Positions 51,802 through 60,927 of a stretch of 64,000 nt of DNA are shown one piece after another. The stretch comes from JAIYCX01 sp964353175 (GTDB lineage Bacteria > Bdellovibrionota_C > UBA2361 > SZUA-149 > DAOLCO01), in the NCBI GenBank assembly GCA_964353175.1, contig CAYGUX010000016.1:1-64000 (forward strand), read 5' to 3'. The notes beneath the pieces were generated by a model. The model saw only the letters and a program-made list of their open reading frames with translations. It was not told where the DNA came from and did no database searches. Every line of letters begins with the position of its first letter. Position 1 is the stretch's first letter. The position numbers and the translations under genes are program-made.

Positions 51802-52557
51802 TTAACTCTTCAAGGCTATCTTTTCGACGTCTCTTCTAGCCATGATTATTGATTTTGTAGATTGCTTCAACATACGAAAATCATGCCCCATACGTTCTTT
51901 ATCCATATCATCTACGGATTTCTGCAGGCTACTTAGATTATCCGAGAATATTCTATAACCATATAGGGAGCCCGAACTCAAAGTACTACAAAGCTCTCTG
52001 ACAGCATGCCAAGACTCAGCATCAATCCCTTTTTCAATTGAATCTAACTTAGATGTCAATGAATCGATGAATTTTAATACCATTGGAGCATACTCAGGCT
52101 CCTTGGACAAAATCTCTGGAATAAAGGGCAAGGCTGGGATACTATCATCTACAGTTCGTTTCGGCAATAAACCTTCCATAACGCTAATCATCTTATCTTT
52201 AGAAGATAATTTACTCATAAACGCATCACATCCAGAAGACATAGATAGTCTTTTTTCATCTTCAGATGCCTGGCCTGTAATAGCCAAGATAGGTAATTTA
52301 TAACCCTTACTTCTAAGCTCCCTAGTCGCAGTGTTCCCATCCATTACTGGCATGTGAATATCTAAGACGATAATATCAAATGGGTTTCTACTATTAAGAG
52401 CACTTAGAGCTTTATTCACACACTGCCCACCATCGTTGACTGTTTCAACTAAGGCACCAGACTTTGTAAATAAAAATTTAAGAATTTCTCTAGAATCTTC
52501 ACAATCCTCGGCAATTAAGATTCTTTTCTTACTGATAGAACTATTAAGCAACTGCAT
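51802..52557 (-). CDS. Receiver protein with HPt-like tail that lacks the phospho-histidine
   Basis: The CheY-like receiver (about 10-130) is complete: acidic pair Glu17/Asp18, phosphoacceptor Asp66 (IIVLDIHMPVMDG), Thr94 and a Lys at 116 (MSKLSS). A helical C-terminal part (about 150-250) resembles an HPt domain in pattern: WHAVRELCSTLSSGSLYGYR matches the DWxxLRRLAHxLKGSxGxYGF element of HPt. In that alignment the phospho-accepting His is replaced by Ser191 and the KG pair by SS. The phosphate would not be accepted there, so the tail may be a binding module. No kinase is adjacent; the kinase at 30.5-33.2 kb is a possible source. Confidence 0.75.
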   Translation of the reverse strand: MQLLNSSISKKRILIAEDCEDSREILKFLFTKSGALVETVNDGGQCVNKALSALNSRNPFDIIVLDIHMPVMDGNTATRELRSKGYKLPILAITGQASEDEKRLSMSSGCDAFMSKLSSKDKMISVMEGLLPKRTVDDSIPALPFIPEILSKEPEYAPMVLKFIDSLTSKLDSIEKGIDAESWHAVRELCSTLSSGSLYGYRIFSDNLSSLQKSVDDMDKERMGHDFRMLKQSTKSIIMARRDVEKIALKS

Positions 52558-52641
52558 ATTTACCTCGAATAATTGTACGACACACTACACAGTGGGTTTA
52601 TCGTCAACAGGAATGAGAAGCTTTAATTGTATTTAAATCGA

Positions 52642-52650
52642 GGGGGGGGG
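52642..52650. repeat. Run of nine G directly after the rapZ stop
   Basis: A homopolymer of nine G (C on the minus strand) abuts the TAG of rapZ (52651-52653) in otherwise AT-rich DNA. It is outside the coding frame, so slippage would not alter RapZ. It could be a sequencing weak point. Confidence 0.6.
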
Positions 52651-53538
52651 CTACTTAGAATTCTTAATGTCTCTATGAAATGTTTGAACACTGTGTCTAT
52701 ATTCTCTAAGGATTACAGCTAGTTCCTCTGAGATCACGACTGACCTATGCATACCGCCAGTACAACCTATTCCAATTGATAGATAATGTTTCCCCTCTAA
52801 TTCATACTTAGGAATTAAATAAAGAAGCATATCTTTAAGTTTATTAGTAAACTCAAGTGTATCTGGATTTCTAGCGACAAAATCTCTAACTGGAACACTT
52901 AAACCTGTCTGCTCTCTTAGCTCAGGTTCAAAATATGGATTGGGAAGAAATCTTACATCAAACATCAAATCAACATCCACTGGAGTACCATACTTAAATC
53001 CAAAGGACTGTATGGTAATTAATATGGACCTACTAGACTCAAGAAAGGCTTCAATCATTCGTCTTAAATCATGAATACTCGTTCCGCTAGAATCAATAAT
53101 TTGATTAGCTTCACTTCTAAAATCTCGTAAAAGTTCCCGTTCCTTTTTAATCGCATCAGTAATAGATTTGCAATCAGAATTTTTATCTAAAATCGGATGT
53201 TTTCTACGAGTTTCTCGGAATCGCCTTATTAGTACTTCATCAGAACAGTCTAAGAATATCAATCCTACTGACAAACCCACCGCATTCAAGATATTTCTAG
53301 CGCCATTTACTAGTGGGAAAGACTCCTCATCCCTACAATCTACTAAAAGAGCATACTTGATACTTTCCTTAAGCTTTGACTCTTTAGACTTCCTTACAAC
53401 CTCTTCGGCGAACGGAATGACTAATTTAGCAGGAAGATTTTCTACGCAAAAGTAACCTAGATCCTCTAGCACGCTCAGTGCACTAGATTTACCAGAACCT
53501 GACACACCAGTTAGTAGTATAAGATTATAATCTTTCAT
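52651..53538 (-). CDS. rapZ: RNase adapter RapZ
   Basis: RapZ (YvcJ in Gram-positives) is a nucleotide-binding protein. In enterics it directs RNase E to the sRNA GlmZ and senses glucosamine-6-phosphate; elsewhere the role is less certain. The Walker A motif GVSGSGKSS is at residues 11-19. The C-terminal domain shows GCTGGMHRSVVISEELA and FGFKYGTP...FDVRFLPNPYF, both diagnostic. Length (295) is normal. It follows hpf and rpoN in the usual rpoN-hpf-rapZ order, but ptsN is absent. Confidence 0.93.
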   Translation of the reverse strand: MKDYNLILLTGVSGSGKSSALSVLEDLGYFCVENLPAKLVIPFAEEVVRKSKESKLKESIKYALLVDCRDEESFPLVNGARNILNAVGLSVGLIFLDCSDEVLIRRFRETRRKHPILDKNSDCKSITDAIKKERELLRDFRSEANQIIDSSGTSIHDLRRMIEAFLESSRSILITIQSFGFKYGTPVDVDLMFDVRFLPNPYFEPELREQTGLSVPVRDFVARNPDTLEFTNKLKDMLLYLIPKYELEGKHYLSIGIGCTGGMHRSVVISEELAVILREYRHSVQTFHRDIKNSK

Positions 53539-53624
53539 ATAGGACGAATGCTACTACACTTTATAAATAGTTCAAATAGAAAACTATATTAAAGCATATA
53601 TGAAGACTTCTATACCGTAGAACT

Positions 53625-53670
53625 AAAAATCTTGGCCTAGGTTATACAAAAGTAGAAGCTAGGCCAAGAT
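53625..53670 (-). terminator. Intrinsic terminator downstream of hpf
   Basis: ATCTTGGCCTAG (53629-53640) and CTAGGCCAAGAT (53659-53670) form a perfect 12-bp stem with an 18-base loop. On the minus strand TTTTAG follows, after hpf. RapZ therefore probably has its own promoter. Confidence 0.75.
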
Positions 53671-53696
53671 AAGTAAAATCACGGATAGAACTTTTT

Positions 53697-54047
53697 CTAG
53701 CCTTGCGCGACTGGTACTTCTAGTTGCGTGCGATGATTGGAAGTCTTTTCTTTATTCTTTCGGAGCTGAGCCTCTATGATATCAGCTACCTTATCAATCG
53801 CGGCATATAAATCAGCGTTCGATGATTTAGCAACAATGTCGAGACCCTTAGCAACTAGATGCACTTCAGCAAGTTGATCTAATTTTTCAACAGAAAGAAT
53901 AACATTGGCCGTTGCTGAACCTTGTACATATTTTGAAATTTTTTGAGAAACCTTATCTATTGCGTAATTCTTGATAGCTGATGTTGATTCGGTATGTCTA
54001 AATGTTACCGAAACCTTTAAATCCAATGCTACTTGATCTCTACTCAT
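53697..54047 (-). CDS. hpf: Ribosome hibernation promoting factor (short type)
   Basis: HPF binds the 30S subunit in stationary phase and silences ribosomes. The RaiA/HPF fold is clear: VTFRHTESTSAIKNYAIDKVSQKISKY, ANVILSVEKLDQLAEVHLVAKG, and DLYAAIDKVADIIEAQLRKNKEK. The 116-residue length is the short form, without the C-terminal dimerisation domain of the long form. It lies between rpoN and rapZ, the conserved context, and is followed by a strong terminator. Confidence 0.93.
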   Translation of the reverse strand: MSRDQVALDLKVSVTFRHTESTSAIKNYAIDKVSQKISKYVQGSATANVILSVEKLDQLAEVHLVAKGLDIVAKSSNADLYAAIDKVADIIEAQLRKNKEKTSNHRTQLEVPVAQG

Positions 54048-54130
54048 AGGTGAATCTCCCTTTTTGGTTTTATAGTATTACATCTTTTAATATATAGTAT
54101 TTGACGGACTTATGTTAGAAAATATTTAAG

Positions 54131-55576
54131 TTAAAATACTTTTTTTCTTCTACTAGATGACAATATACCTAGCATTTCCCTGTACTTAGCGACAGTTCTC
54201 CTAGCTATATTTACACCTTCACTTTTAAGGTTTACTACCAATTGCTGATCACTTAAAGGTTTCTTAGGATCTTCCTTCCCCACAATATCCCTGATTCTTT
54301 CCTTTACAGCTTCAGATGAAACGTCTCCATCACCACTACTAAGGCGAGATGAGAAGAAAAACTTTAACTCATAAACTCCGTGAGGGGTATGAACATACTT
54401 ATTAGAAGTGACTCTACTGATAGTGGACTCATGTAACTCTACATCTTCTGCCACCTCCCTCAATACCAAGGGACGAAGACCTGAAACACCTTTATCTAAA
54501 AACTCTCGCTGATACTTCATCACACTCTCTGTTACCTTGTAAATTGTTTGTTGACGTTGATGAATACTCTTAATAAGCCATTGCGCTGATTTAATTTTAT
54601 CTTGTAAGTATTCCTTGTCTTTACCACTTAGGCCCTTAGCGCCACTAGAGATTAAGCCTGTATAGTCTTTACTTAATGCAATTCTAGGCAATCCAGAATC
54701 ATTTAAAGAAATAACATAATCCCTCCCAGCTTTTTTCACATAAACGTCAGGCGCAATGTATTGTGGTGGATCTATCGAAAAACTTCTTGCTGGTCTTGGT
54801 TCTAACCCTTGAAGCTCCTTTATTGCTTCATATAAAACCTCTTTCTCTAAGTTTTCGGATTTTAAAATACTATCATAATTTCGCACTTCAATTTCACTTA
54901 AATAACTCGAAACTAACTTCCAAACTAAGGTATCTCTCTTACCAACTGAATCTAGTTGGATTAACAAACATTCCTTTAGATCTCTTGCACCTACACCAAT
55001 CGGATCTAGAGTCTGTATTACTCTTAATACTTGCTCACAATATTCAGCTGGGATATTTAAGGAATCCGCAACCATTTCAAGGTCTAATTCTAGAAAACCG
55101 TTGTGATCAAGATTTCCAATAATATAGTTAGCTAATTGGCGTTGAGTTGTATCTAAATCACTCGTCTGAATCTGCCACATTAAATGACTAGATAAACCTT
55201 CAGGAGCAGAGACAGTCCCTTCCAATGCAGAAACAGCATCGACAGGCGCGCTCCCCTTTCTGGCATTTTCATAAAATTGACCGTTGAACTCAAACTCTTC
55301 TGTTTTTGACTCTCTTCTAATATCACCACGATCAGTCTCTTCTACTGAGTCTGTAAAAGAGAGCTCAGTATGATCTTTTTCAGCATCTTTTCTATCGCTA
55401 TCACTCCCTCCTTCATGGCCGACTTCCTCTAAAGCAGGATTTTCCATCAACTCCCTCTCAACAACTTCAACATAGTCCTGATGGCCTAACTGCAACATCT
55501 TTATCGCTTGTTGCAATTGAGGAGTAAGAACTAAGTTCTGCGAAAGTTTTTGTTGTAATTTTATCTCTAAAGCCAT
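54131..55576 (-). CDS. rpoN: RNA polymerase sigma-54 factor
   Basis: Sigma-54 directs RNA polymerase to -24/-12 promoters opened by enhancer-binding ATPases. Region I has the Gln/Leu-rich LQQKLSQNLVLTPQLQQAIKMLQL. An acidic region II (about 55-110) follows. The core-binding region shows LDHNGFLE and LDPIGVGARDLKECLL. The RpoN box ARRTVAKYRE is at 458-467. Length 481 is normal. It is the first gene of rpoN-hpf. No sigma-54 activator ATPase is in the window, and no convincing -24/-12 element was found by eye. Confidence 0.95.
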   Translation of the reverse strand: MALEIKLQQKLSQNLVLTPQLQQAIKMLQLGHQDYVEVVERELMENPALEEVGHEGGSDSDRKDAEKDHTELSFTDSVEETDRGDIRRESKTEEFEFNGQFYENARKGSAPVDAVSALEGTVSAPEGLSSHLMWQIQTSDLDTTQRQLANYIIGNLDHNGFLELDLEMVADSLNIPAEYCEQVLRVIQTLDPIGVGARDLKECLLIQLDSVGKRDTLVWKLVSSYLSEIEVRNYDSILKSENLEKEVLYEAIKELQGLEPRPARSFSIDPPQYIAPDVYVKKAGRDYVISLNDSGLPRIALSKDYTGLISSGAKGLSGKDKEYLQDKIKSAQWLIKSIHQRQQTIYKVTESVMKYQREFLDKGVSGLRPLVLREVAEDVELHESTISRVTSNKYVHTPHGVYELKFFFSSRLSSGDGDVSSEAVKERIRDIVGKEDPKKPLSDQQLVVNLKSEGVNIARRTVAKYREMLGILSSSRRKKVF

Positions 55577-55841
55577 ACCACCTGTGTTCTATTGAAATAC
55601 TACCGATTAAGATGACGCAAACATAGATAGGTATTCATAAAAGAATCAAAAACCATGCCAAAACGCCTAATGAATCCACTTCGATGAATACAATATGCCT
55701 ATTTTCAACTACTTAAATTGAATTTTCCGGTGCAAAAATACGCATAAATTAACACACCAATTATGTCGGTTGATTTCTCAAATTAATTTATAGCTTTAAA
55801 AACAAATCTTGGGCAGGTACAGAAAATCAGTACCGTTAAGC

Positions 55842-56630
55842 TTAATGAATCTCGAGGCTATCATCCTCGTATTCTGCTTCCAAGTCCTCAATATACTCTT
55901 CTTTTTGAGAACCTTCCTTAAGATAAGTAAAAGGCCCGCTGAGAGCATAGATAAAAAGTATAATTGGCATAGAGACCCTATCGAACTTCCACACCAAAGT
56001 AACAAGTACGCACAAACATAGAACGAGTATGACCGGATCAATTCCGGAAATACGGAATTTCTTAAAGCTTTCATACCGAAATGTTGAGACCATACATAAG
56101 GCTAGACAAGTAACATAAATTAGTACCAATCCACTCACTACAAATGTAGGACTCTCTTTTGGATAAGCATAGACCAAAGTAGCTAGGCAACATGCCGCAG
56201 CTGGGATAGGTAATCCTACAAAATAACTCTTCGCTTCACTAGTTGTTGAAACATTGAATCTTGCTAATCGAATTGCACCACCTGCTACGAATAGGAATGA
56301 AGCTAGCACCCCAAGTTCATCCATCTCAGCACTAAAAGCCCATGACCAAACGATTAGACTTGGAGCAACCCCAAATGCCACTAAATCACATAAACTATCA
56401 AACTCCCGGCCAAAAGAACTAGTAGCATTAAATTTTCTTGCCACCCTGCCATCCAGACCATCTAAGATAAAAGATAAAGCGATGTATTTCACAGCCAGCT
56501 CATAATTACCCTTAATTGCAGTAATGATTGCGAGGAAACCTGCAAATAAACTACCAATGGTAACCAAGGATGGTAAGATTAGAACAGGCCGACCAATTTT
56601 AGAGGAAAGACCGCTGGAGAATGAAGGCAT
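55842..56630 (-). CDS. pssA: Phosphatidylserine synthase
   Basis: PssA joins CDP-diacylglycerol and serine, the first step to phosphatidylethanolamine. The CDP-alcohol phosphotransferase motif is exact: DGRVARKFNATSSFGREFDSLCD, which is DG-x2-AR-x8-G-x3-D-x3-D. The N-terminal LPSLVTIGSLFAGFLAI and some seven to eight helices fit the family. The C-terminus is acidic (EDLEAEYEDDS). Length 262 is normal for the Bacillus-type enzyme. The 265-base gap to rpoN has only a weak 5-bp hairpin at about 55818-55836. Confidence 0.9.
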   Translation of the reverse strand: MPSFSSGLSSKIGRPVLILPSLVTIGSLFAGFLAIITAIKGNYELAVKYIALSFILDGLDGRVARKFNATSSFGREFDSLCDLVAFGVAPSLIVWSWAFSAEMDELGVLASFLFVAGGAIRLARFNVSTTSEAKSYFVGLPIPAAACCLATLVYAYPKESPTFVVSGLVLIYVTCLALCMVSTFRYESFKKFRISGIDPVILVLCLCVLVTLVWKFDRVSMPIILFIYALSGPFTYLKEGSQKEEYIEDLEAEYEDDSLEIH

Positions 56631-56791
56631 AAGTTACTTACCTAGGTAAAATAGTGAACAATAATACCTATTCATACTATAAAAATATTTTTTGAGCTAC
56701 TTGCTCATCGCAGGAATTAATAGTAAGAAGAGAGGTAATTAACATCCTGAGACCGATAAGGTCATAATTAAATTAGATATACTTAAAGCAT

Positions 56792-57028
56792 ATGGCAAGA
56801 ATTACTATAGAAGATTGTTTAATTAACGAAGAAAATAGATTTTCGCTTGTTCGGCTAGCTGCGAAGCGAGCTAAACAATTATATGCTGGTGCTAAGCACG
56901 TTACAGATACAAAAGGTAATAGAGCGGTTGTTTCAGCTCTTCGAGAAATTGCCGCAGGCAAAGTTACATTTCCTCGACATGGCAATGCAGAATCTGGCGA
57001 TGATACTGAGGATTCGCTAATTAACTAA
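56792..57028 (+). CDS. rpoZ: RNA polymerase omega subunit
   Basis: Omega helps assemble RNA polymerase around beta-prime and in E. coli takes part in ppGpp binding. The protein starts MARITIEDCL and continues ENRFSLVRLAAKRAKQLY...AVVSALREIAAGKVTF, the family signature. Length 78 is normal. It lies 252 bases upstream of the rel/spoT gene, as in many proteobacteria, so the two may be co-transcribed. A short hairpin lies in between. Confidence 0.95.
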   Translation: MARITIEDCLINEENRFSLVRLAAKRAKQLYAGAKHVTDTKGNRAVVSALREIAAGKVTFPRHGNAESGDDTEDSLIN

Positions 57029-57127
57029 ATAGTACCATTCTTCCCTACTCCCTTTGTTAAACCCTGAAATTGCAGTGCTTGCTTAGTGGTGTCTTAATGA
57101 TTAAGTAATAATGATATTTAAAATAAC

Positions 57128-57152
57128 TATCCCCAGTCCTCATCAGGGGATA
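57128..57152. repeat. Small hairpin between rpoZ and rel
   Basis: TATCCCC (57128-57134) pairs with GGGGATA (57146-57152) across an 11-base loop. There is no T-run, so full termination is unlikely. The rest of the 57029-57280 gap contains no gene. Confidence 0.3.
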
Positions 57153-57280
57153 TCGAAGAAGAATCAGATACCTTAATAAAAAGACTACTTTGATGCTATT
57201 TTAGCTGCTCGAATAAATTCTTGTATTTAAGAATAATTTATTGCATCACAATATAGATTATAAATTCATAAAGTATTCCA

Positions 57281-59476
57281 TTGGAACTCCAAGAAATCAT
57301 CTCTAGTTTCACTTCCTACACTCCAGATGGAGATGTTGAACTGCTTAGGCGTGCTCACAGCTTTGCGTTAGAGCATCACAAAGGACAAACTAGAGCCTCT
57401 GGTGAACCTTATATTACTCACCTTAGAGAAGTTGCTTTTCTTGCCGCAAAGATGAGGCTTGATGCGCCATCAATTGCCACTGCCCTTCTTCACGATACGG
57501 TTGAGGATACTGATGTCACGCTCGATGAAATAAGAGTTCATTTTGGTACCGTCGTTGCAGATTTAGTAGATGGAGTCACCAAACTAAGCCAAGTTAAGTT
57601 TACGAATAGAGAGGAAGCTCAAGCTGAGAATTTCAGAAAAATGCTTCTAGCAATGGCTAAAGATCTTAGAGTACTACTTTTAAAACTCTGCGATAGAACT
57701 CATAACATGAGAACTCTAGAGTTTCTTAGCGAAGCGAGAAGAGAAAGAATTGCACAAGAAACCCTAGATATCTATGCACCACTTTCCCATAGGCTTGGTA
57801 TCTACTGGATTAAATCAGAACTAGAAGATCTCTGCTTACGTTATCTACACCCCCAAGAATATCAGTCTATTAAAGAAAAGGTTTCCGCTTCCAAAAAGGA
57901 AAGAGAAACATATATTCAAGAAGTAGTTACGCTTTTAAACAAAGAGCTTCGCGAAAATAAAATTGAAGGCGAAGTAATCGGAAGACCCAAACATTTCTTT
58001 TCCATATATCAAAAGATGAAAAGAAATAACGTTGAGTTCGATGAAATATACGATTTAATCGCGTTTAGAATAATGGTTTCAACTCCGATGGATTGTTATG
58101 CTGCGCTCGGAGTAATGCATGCAGGATGGAAACCAGTACCTGGTAGATTTAAAGACTACATCGCCATGCCTAAGCAAAATGGCTATCAATCACTGCATAC
58201 CTCTCTAGTCGGCCCCAGAGCTCACAGGATAGAAATACAAATTCGTACAAGCGAAATGCATGATGTGGCAGAGAGAGGGATTGCGGCCCACTGGATGTAT
58301 AAAGAAACACCTAGGGAAAACAAAACTGAACCTAAACGGAAAAGAACAAAATCAGTTGAATTAAACTGGATTAAAGATTTAGTAGAGTCTGAAAAGACTT
58401 TCAAAGATCCACATGAATTTCTTAATTCAGTCAAAGGTGACCTATTTACTGAAGAGGTATTTGTATTTAGTCCGAAAGGTGACCTAGTTGCACTTCCTCG
58501 AAATGCAACCCCCATTGACTTCGCTTTCCATATTCATACCGATGTAGGTAGTAAGTGCATTGGGGCTAGGATCAATGGTCAACATGCTCCCCTCACCTAT
58601 AAACTCAGAAATGGCGATTATGTAGAGATTATCACTTCTGACACTCAGACTCCTGGAAAAGATTGGTTATCACTTGTTGTAACTAACAAAGCTAAACAAA
58701 GAATTAGAGCACACATAAGGAATCAAGAACGATTAAGATCTATCGAAATCGGTAAGGAATACTTAGTAAAAGACCTTAGAAAAATCAAAAAATCACTCGC
58801 TTCTGTTCTCAAAGATGGTTCTATTGATAAGGTTTTAAAGGATTTTGACGTAAAGGACATAGACTCGCTTTATGCTGAAATTGGTTATGGGAAATTATCC
58901 GCTAAGTCCGTTGTAGTCAAACTCTCACCTGAGATCAACAACCTAGATGAACGCCTCGGGAAGGAAGACTCTATACTCCAGAAAATCTTTCAGAAAGCTG
59001 CCAAAGTACTTAAAGACAGCTCTGGAATTAAAATTCAGGGGATGGATGACCTGGTATTTCGATTTGCCAAATGTTGTGAACCATTACCAGGCGACCCAGT
59101 TGTTGGCTTCATATCAAGAGGTAGAGGTGTAATTATACATAATAGAGACTGCGCCCAAGCTACAAGTTTTGATCCTACTAGGCTCATTGAAGTTGAATGG
59201 GATTCAACCGTTAAGACGACTAGGAATGTAACTTTAGAAATTCTTTGTGAAGATAGAATTGGAGTTTTAGCCGCACTTACTCAAACAATTTCTGCAATTG
59301 GAGCGAATGTAGCAAATGCAAAGATCGCTTCCAAAACGAATGATCAATCTCTATGTACATTTGATATGCGAGTAGAGAATGTACTGCAACTTAATTCACT
59401 AGTTAAAGCAATAGAAAAAATTAAAGGCGTAATCAAAGTAGAAAGACGATCTGGATCAACTGACTGGCGCTCCTAG
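57281..59476 (+). CDS. spoT: Bifunctional (p)ppGpp synthetase/hydrolase (Rel/SpoT)
   Basis: It makes and/or degrades the alarmone (p)ppGpp. The HD hydrolase domain is intact (HHKGQTRASGEPY, His71-Asp72, Glu75-Asp76 and CDRTHNMRTL). The synthetase has GRPKHFFSIYQKM, YDLIAFRIM and DYIAMPKQNGYQSLHT. Then come TGS (about 395-455, VFVFSPKGDLVALPRNATPIDFAF), a zinc-finger-like CCEPLPGD and a C-terminal ACT domain. All domains look complete, so both activities are likely. The start is TTG 57281: an in-frame stop lies 12 bases upstream and only ATT or TTG is available. No SD is visible. It overlaps the SMUG1 gene by 21 bases. Confidence 0.93.
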   Translation: MELQEIISSFTSYTPDGDVELLRRAHSFALEHHKGQTRASGEPYITHLREVAFLAAKMRLDAPSIATALLHDTVEDTDVTLDEIRVHFGTVVADLVDGVTKLSQVKFTNREEAQAENFRKMLLAMAKDLRVLLLKLCDRTHNMRTLEFLSEARRERIAQETLDIYAPLSHRLGIYWIKSELEDLCLRYLHPQEYQSIKEKVSASKKERETYIQEVVTLLNKELRENKIEGEVIGRPKHFFSIYQKMKRNNVEFDEIYDLIAFRIMVSTPMDCYAALGVMHAGWKPVPGRFKDYIAMPKQNGYQSLHTSLVGPRAHRIEIQIRTSEMHDVAERGIAAHWMYKETPRENKTEPKRKRTKSVELNWIKDLVESEKTFKDPHEFLNSVKGDLFTEEVFVFSPKGDLVALPRNATPIDFAFHIHTDVGSKCIGARINGQHAPLTYKLRNGDYVEIITSDTQTPGKDWLSLVVTNKAKQRIRAHIRNQERLRSIEIGKEYLVKDLRKIKKSLASVLKDGSIDKVLKDFDVKDIDSLYAEIGYGKLSAKSVVVKLSPEINNLDERLGKEDSILQKIFQKAAKVLKDSSGIKIQGMDDLVFRFAKCCEPLPGDPVVGFISRGRGVIIHNRDCAQATSFDPTRLIEVEWDSTVKTTRNVTLEILCEDRIGVLAALTQTISAIGANVANAKIASKTNDQSLCTFDMRVENVLQLNSLVKAIEKIKGVIKVERRSGSTDWRS

Positions 59477-60187
59477 CTCCTTGAGAGACATGCGAACTTG
59501 ACCAATCCAGTCCTTGTTAGCTTTGGGACTAGCAGGACTTGGATGCAATATATCCCCTACTAAAACCCCCTTTTCTGCGACCTTTTCAAGACGCTTTCTA
59601 GCAAACTTACCAACCCCTATTAGCCTTTCGAATTGACCTACCTTAATCAATTCAATAAGTGCGCGGTCACAATAGGCAAATAAAGCTTCCCTTTCTTCTA
59701 TTGAAAGTTTATCTGGCGTTCTATTAGCCCCACCCTCTTCCATAAAGACTAAAGGACAATAATTCCAAACAAAGTATTTAGAAAAAAAATTATCTTTTGT
59801 AATAAAATCCTCTTTCGCCCATCCCCATAATCGAGAACCACTTACTTCTCGCCTCTTACAATCGAATCCGTCTATTGGTCGTTTAGGATGCACCTTACTT
59901 GGTTGCTCCACCTTTTCTTCAATTCCCATAAAATCTCTAACCAAAACAACATCACCAAAAGGCACGCCAGTTTGTGCCATTCCAAATGGTCCGGGGTTCA
60001 TCCCTAATAAAAGATTAGAAGATTCATCTTTGAGACATGTAGAGATATATTCAGAAAATGATTGCCAAGCATATTGCAAGGGATTATAGATAGTTAACAA
60101 TTGATCGCTAAATTTCAGTTGATCGCAACCATCCCTTAACTTCTCGCATATTGGAATAAATTTTTTAGACGCCTTTGATCTATGCAT
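59456..60187 (-). CDS. SMUG1-type uracil-DNA glycosylase
   Basis: It removes uracil and hydroxymethyluracil from DNA. The signature is GMNPGPFGMAQTGVPFG (catalytic loop) and the second motif HPSPASPKANKDW. The middle has GSRLWGWAKE and FFSKYFVWNYCPL, both typical of SMUG1. Length (243) is normal. The ATG overlaps the upstream TerB gene stop by eight bases (ATGCATAG), so translation is coupled. The 3' end overlaps the convergent rel gene. Confidence 0.9.
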   Translation of the reverse strand: MHRSKASKKFIPICEKLRDGCDQLKFSDQLLTIYNPLQYAWQSFSEYISTCLKDESSNLLLGMNPGPFGMAQTGVPFGDVVLVRDFMGIEEKVEQPSKVHPKRPIDGFDCKRREVSGSRLWGWAKEDFITKDNFFSKYFVWNYCPLVFMEEGGANRTPDKLSIEEREALFAYCDRALIELIKVGQFERLIGVGKFARKRLEKVAEKGVLVGDILHPSPASPKANKDWIGQVRMSLKELGAPVS

Positions 60188-60842
60188 TGGATTTTTGTAT
60201 CTTCAAAAAAGCTTCCATGAAATTGGACTGTTTTTCCTGAGCAATTATGACTAACTCTTCAGCAAAACCAAATTCTACTAATTTATCAGCGTCATATTCC
60301 TTCATAAGCTTTTCGTACTGTAACTCCACCTTACTACTGTCCGCATCTTTATCAAGTAATAAAATTTTATAAAATTCATGTAAATCTGATTGACCACTTT
60401 CGCTGGCCATCTTATCAATCTTATCCAGAGGAAGGCCCAATGTCTGACATGCTATTTTTAAATATGCATGCTCTTCTTCACTATAAACACCATCTGCCAA
60501 TGCTAATCGAATTAACACATCTGATAACCAAACATACATCTGTGGCTTATCCGATAAGGCTTCCTTATAACGAGTAACCATTTCTAAGAACGTAACGGAA
60601 GTGCGCTTCGTTTCGTTAAATACAGTTTGTACGAAAGTTCTTTTCTCAGAATCGAGCTTTAATGTACTCTTTATTAGTTGACCAATGAGATTAAGCTCCT
60701 CCTTCCCAATATCTCCATCACTGCCAACGAGTAGGGCAAGTAATGAGAAAGTACAAATATAAATCTCCCTTTGTTGAGTGCCTTGATCAGTTTTCTCGAA
60801 TGGGCCCCAGCCCACCTTTTTGTCTAATTCATTCATAAGCAA
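60180..60842 (-). CDS. TerB-like protein with degenerate J-domain
   Basis: The N-terminal two thirds (about 25-145) are a TerB-like helical domain: VGSDGDIGKEELNLIGQL and LALADGVYSEEEHAYLKIACQTLGLP are its two repeats, each with an Asp-x-Asp/Glu metal-binding look. The last 70 residues match the J-domain that follows TerB in DjlA-type proteins: EFYKILLLDKDADSSKVELQYEKLMKEYDADKLVEFGF, with KQSNFMEAFLKI. The essential HPD tripeptide is replaced by DAD at about 184-186, so DnaK activation is unlikely. It is upstream of and coupled to the SMUG1 gene. Function unknown. Confidence 0.72.
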   Translation of the reverse strand: MLMNELDKKVGWGPFEKTDQGTQQREIYICTFSLLALLVGSDGDIGKEELNLIGQLIKSTLKLDSEKRTFVQTVFNETKRTSVTFLEMVTRYKEALSDKPQMYVWLSDVLIRLALADGVYSEEEHAYLKIACQTLGLPLDKIDKMASESGQSDLHEFYKILLLDKDADSSKVELQYEKLMKEYDADKLVEFGFAEELVIIAQEKQSNFMEAFLKIQKSNA

Positions 60843-60927
60843 ATTGTTTAGGTAAATTTATACTATTGCTCTGTTATTTAACCCATGATTTATTTAAAGG
60901 CTAATAGAAACAAATATAGGATCATAC

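Noticed and set aside
54763..55122. 119-codon plus-strand ORF over rpoN
   Set aside because: It is antisense to an intact rpoN and shows no start signal or family features.
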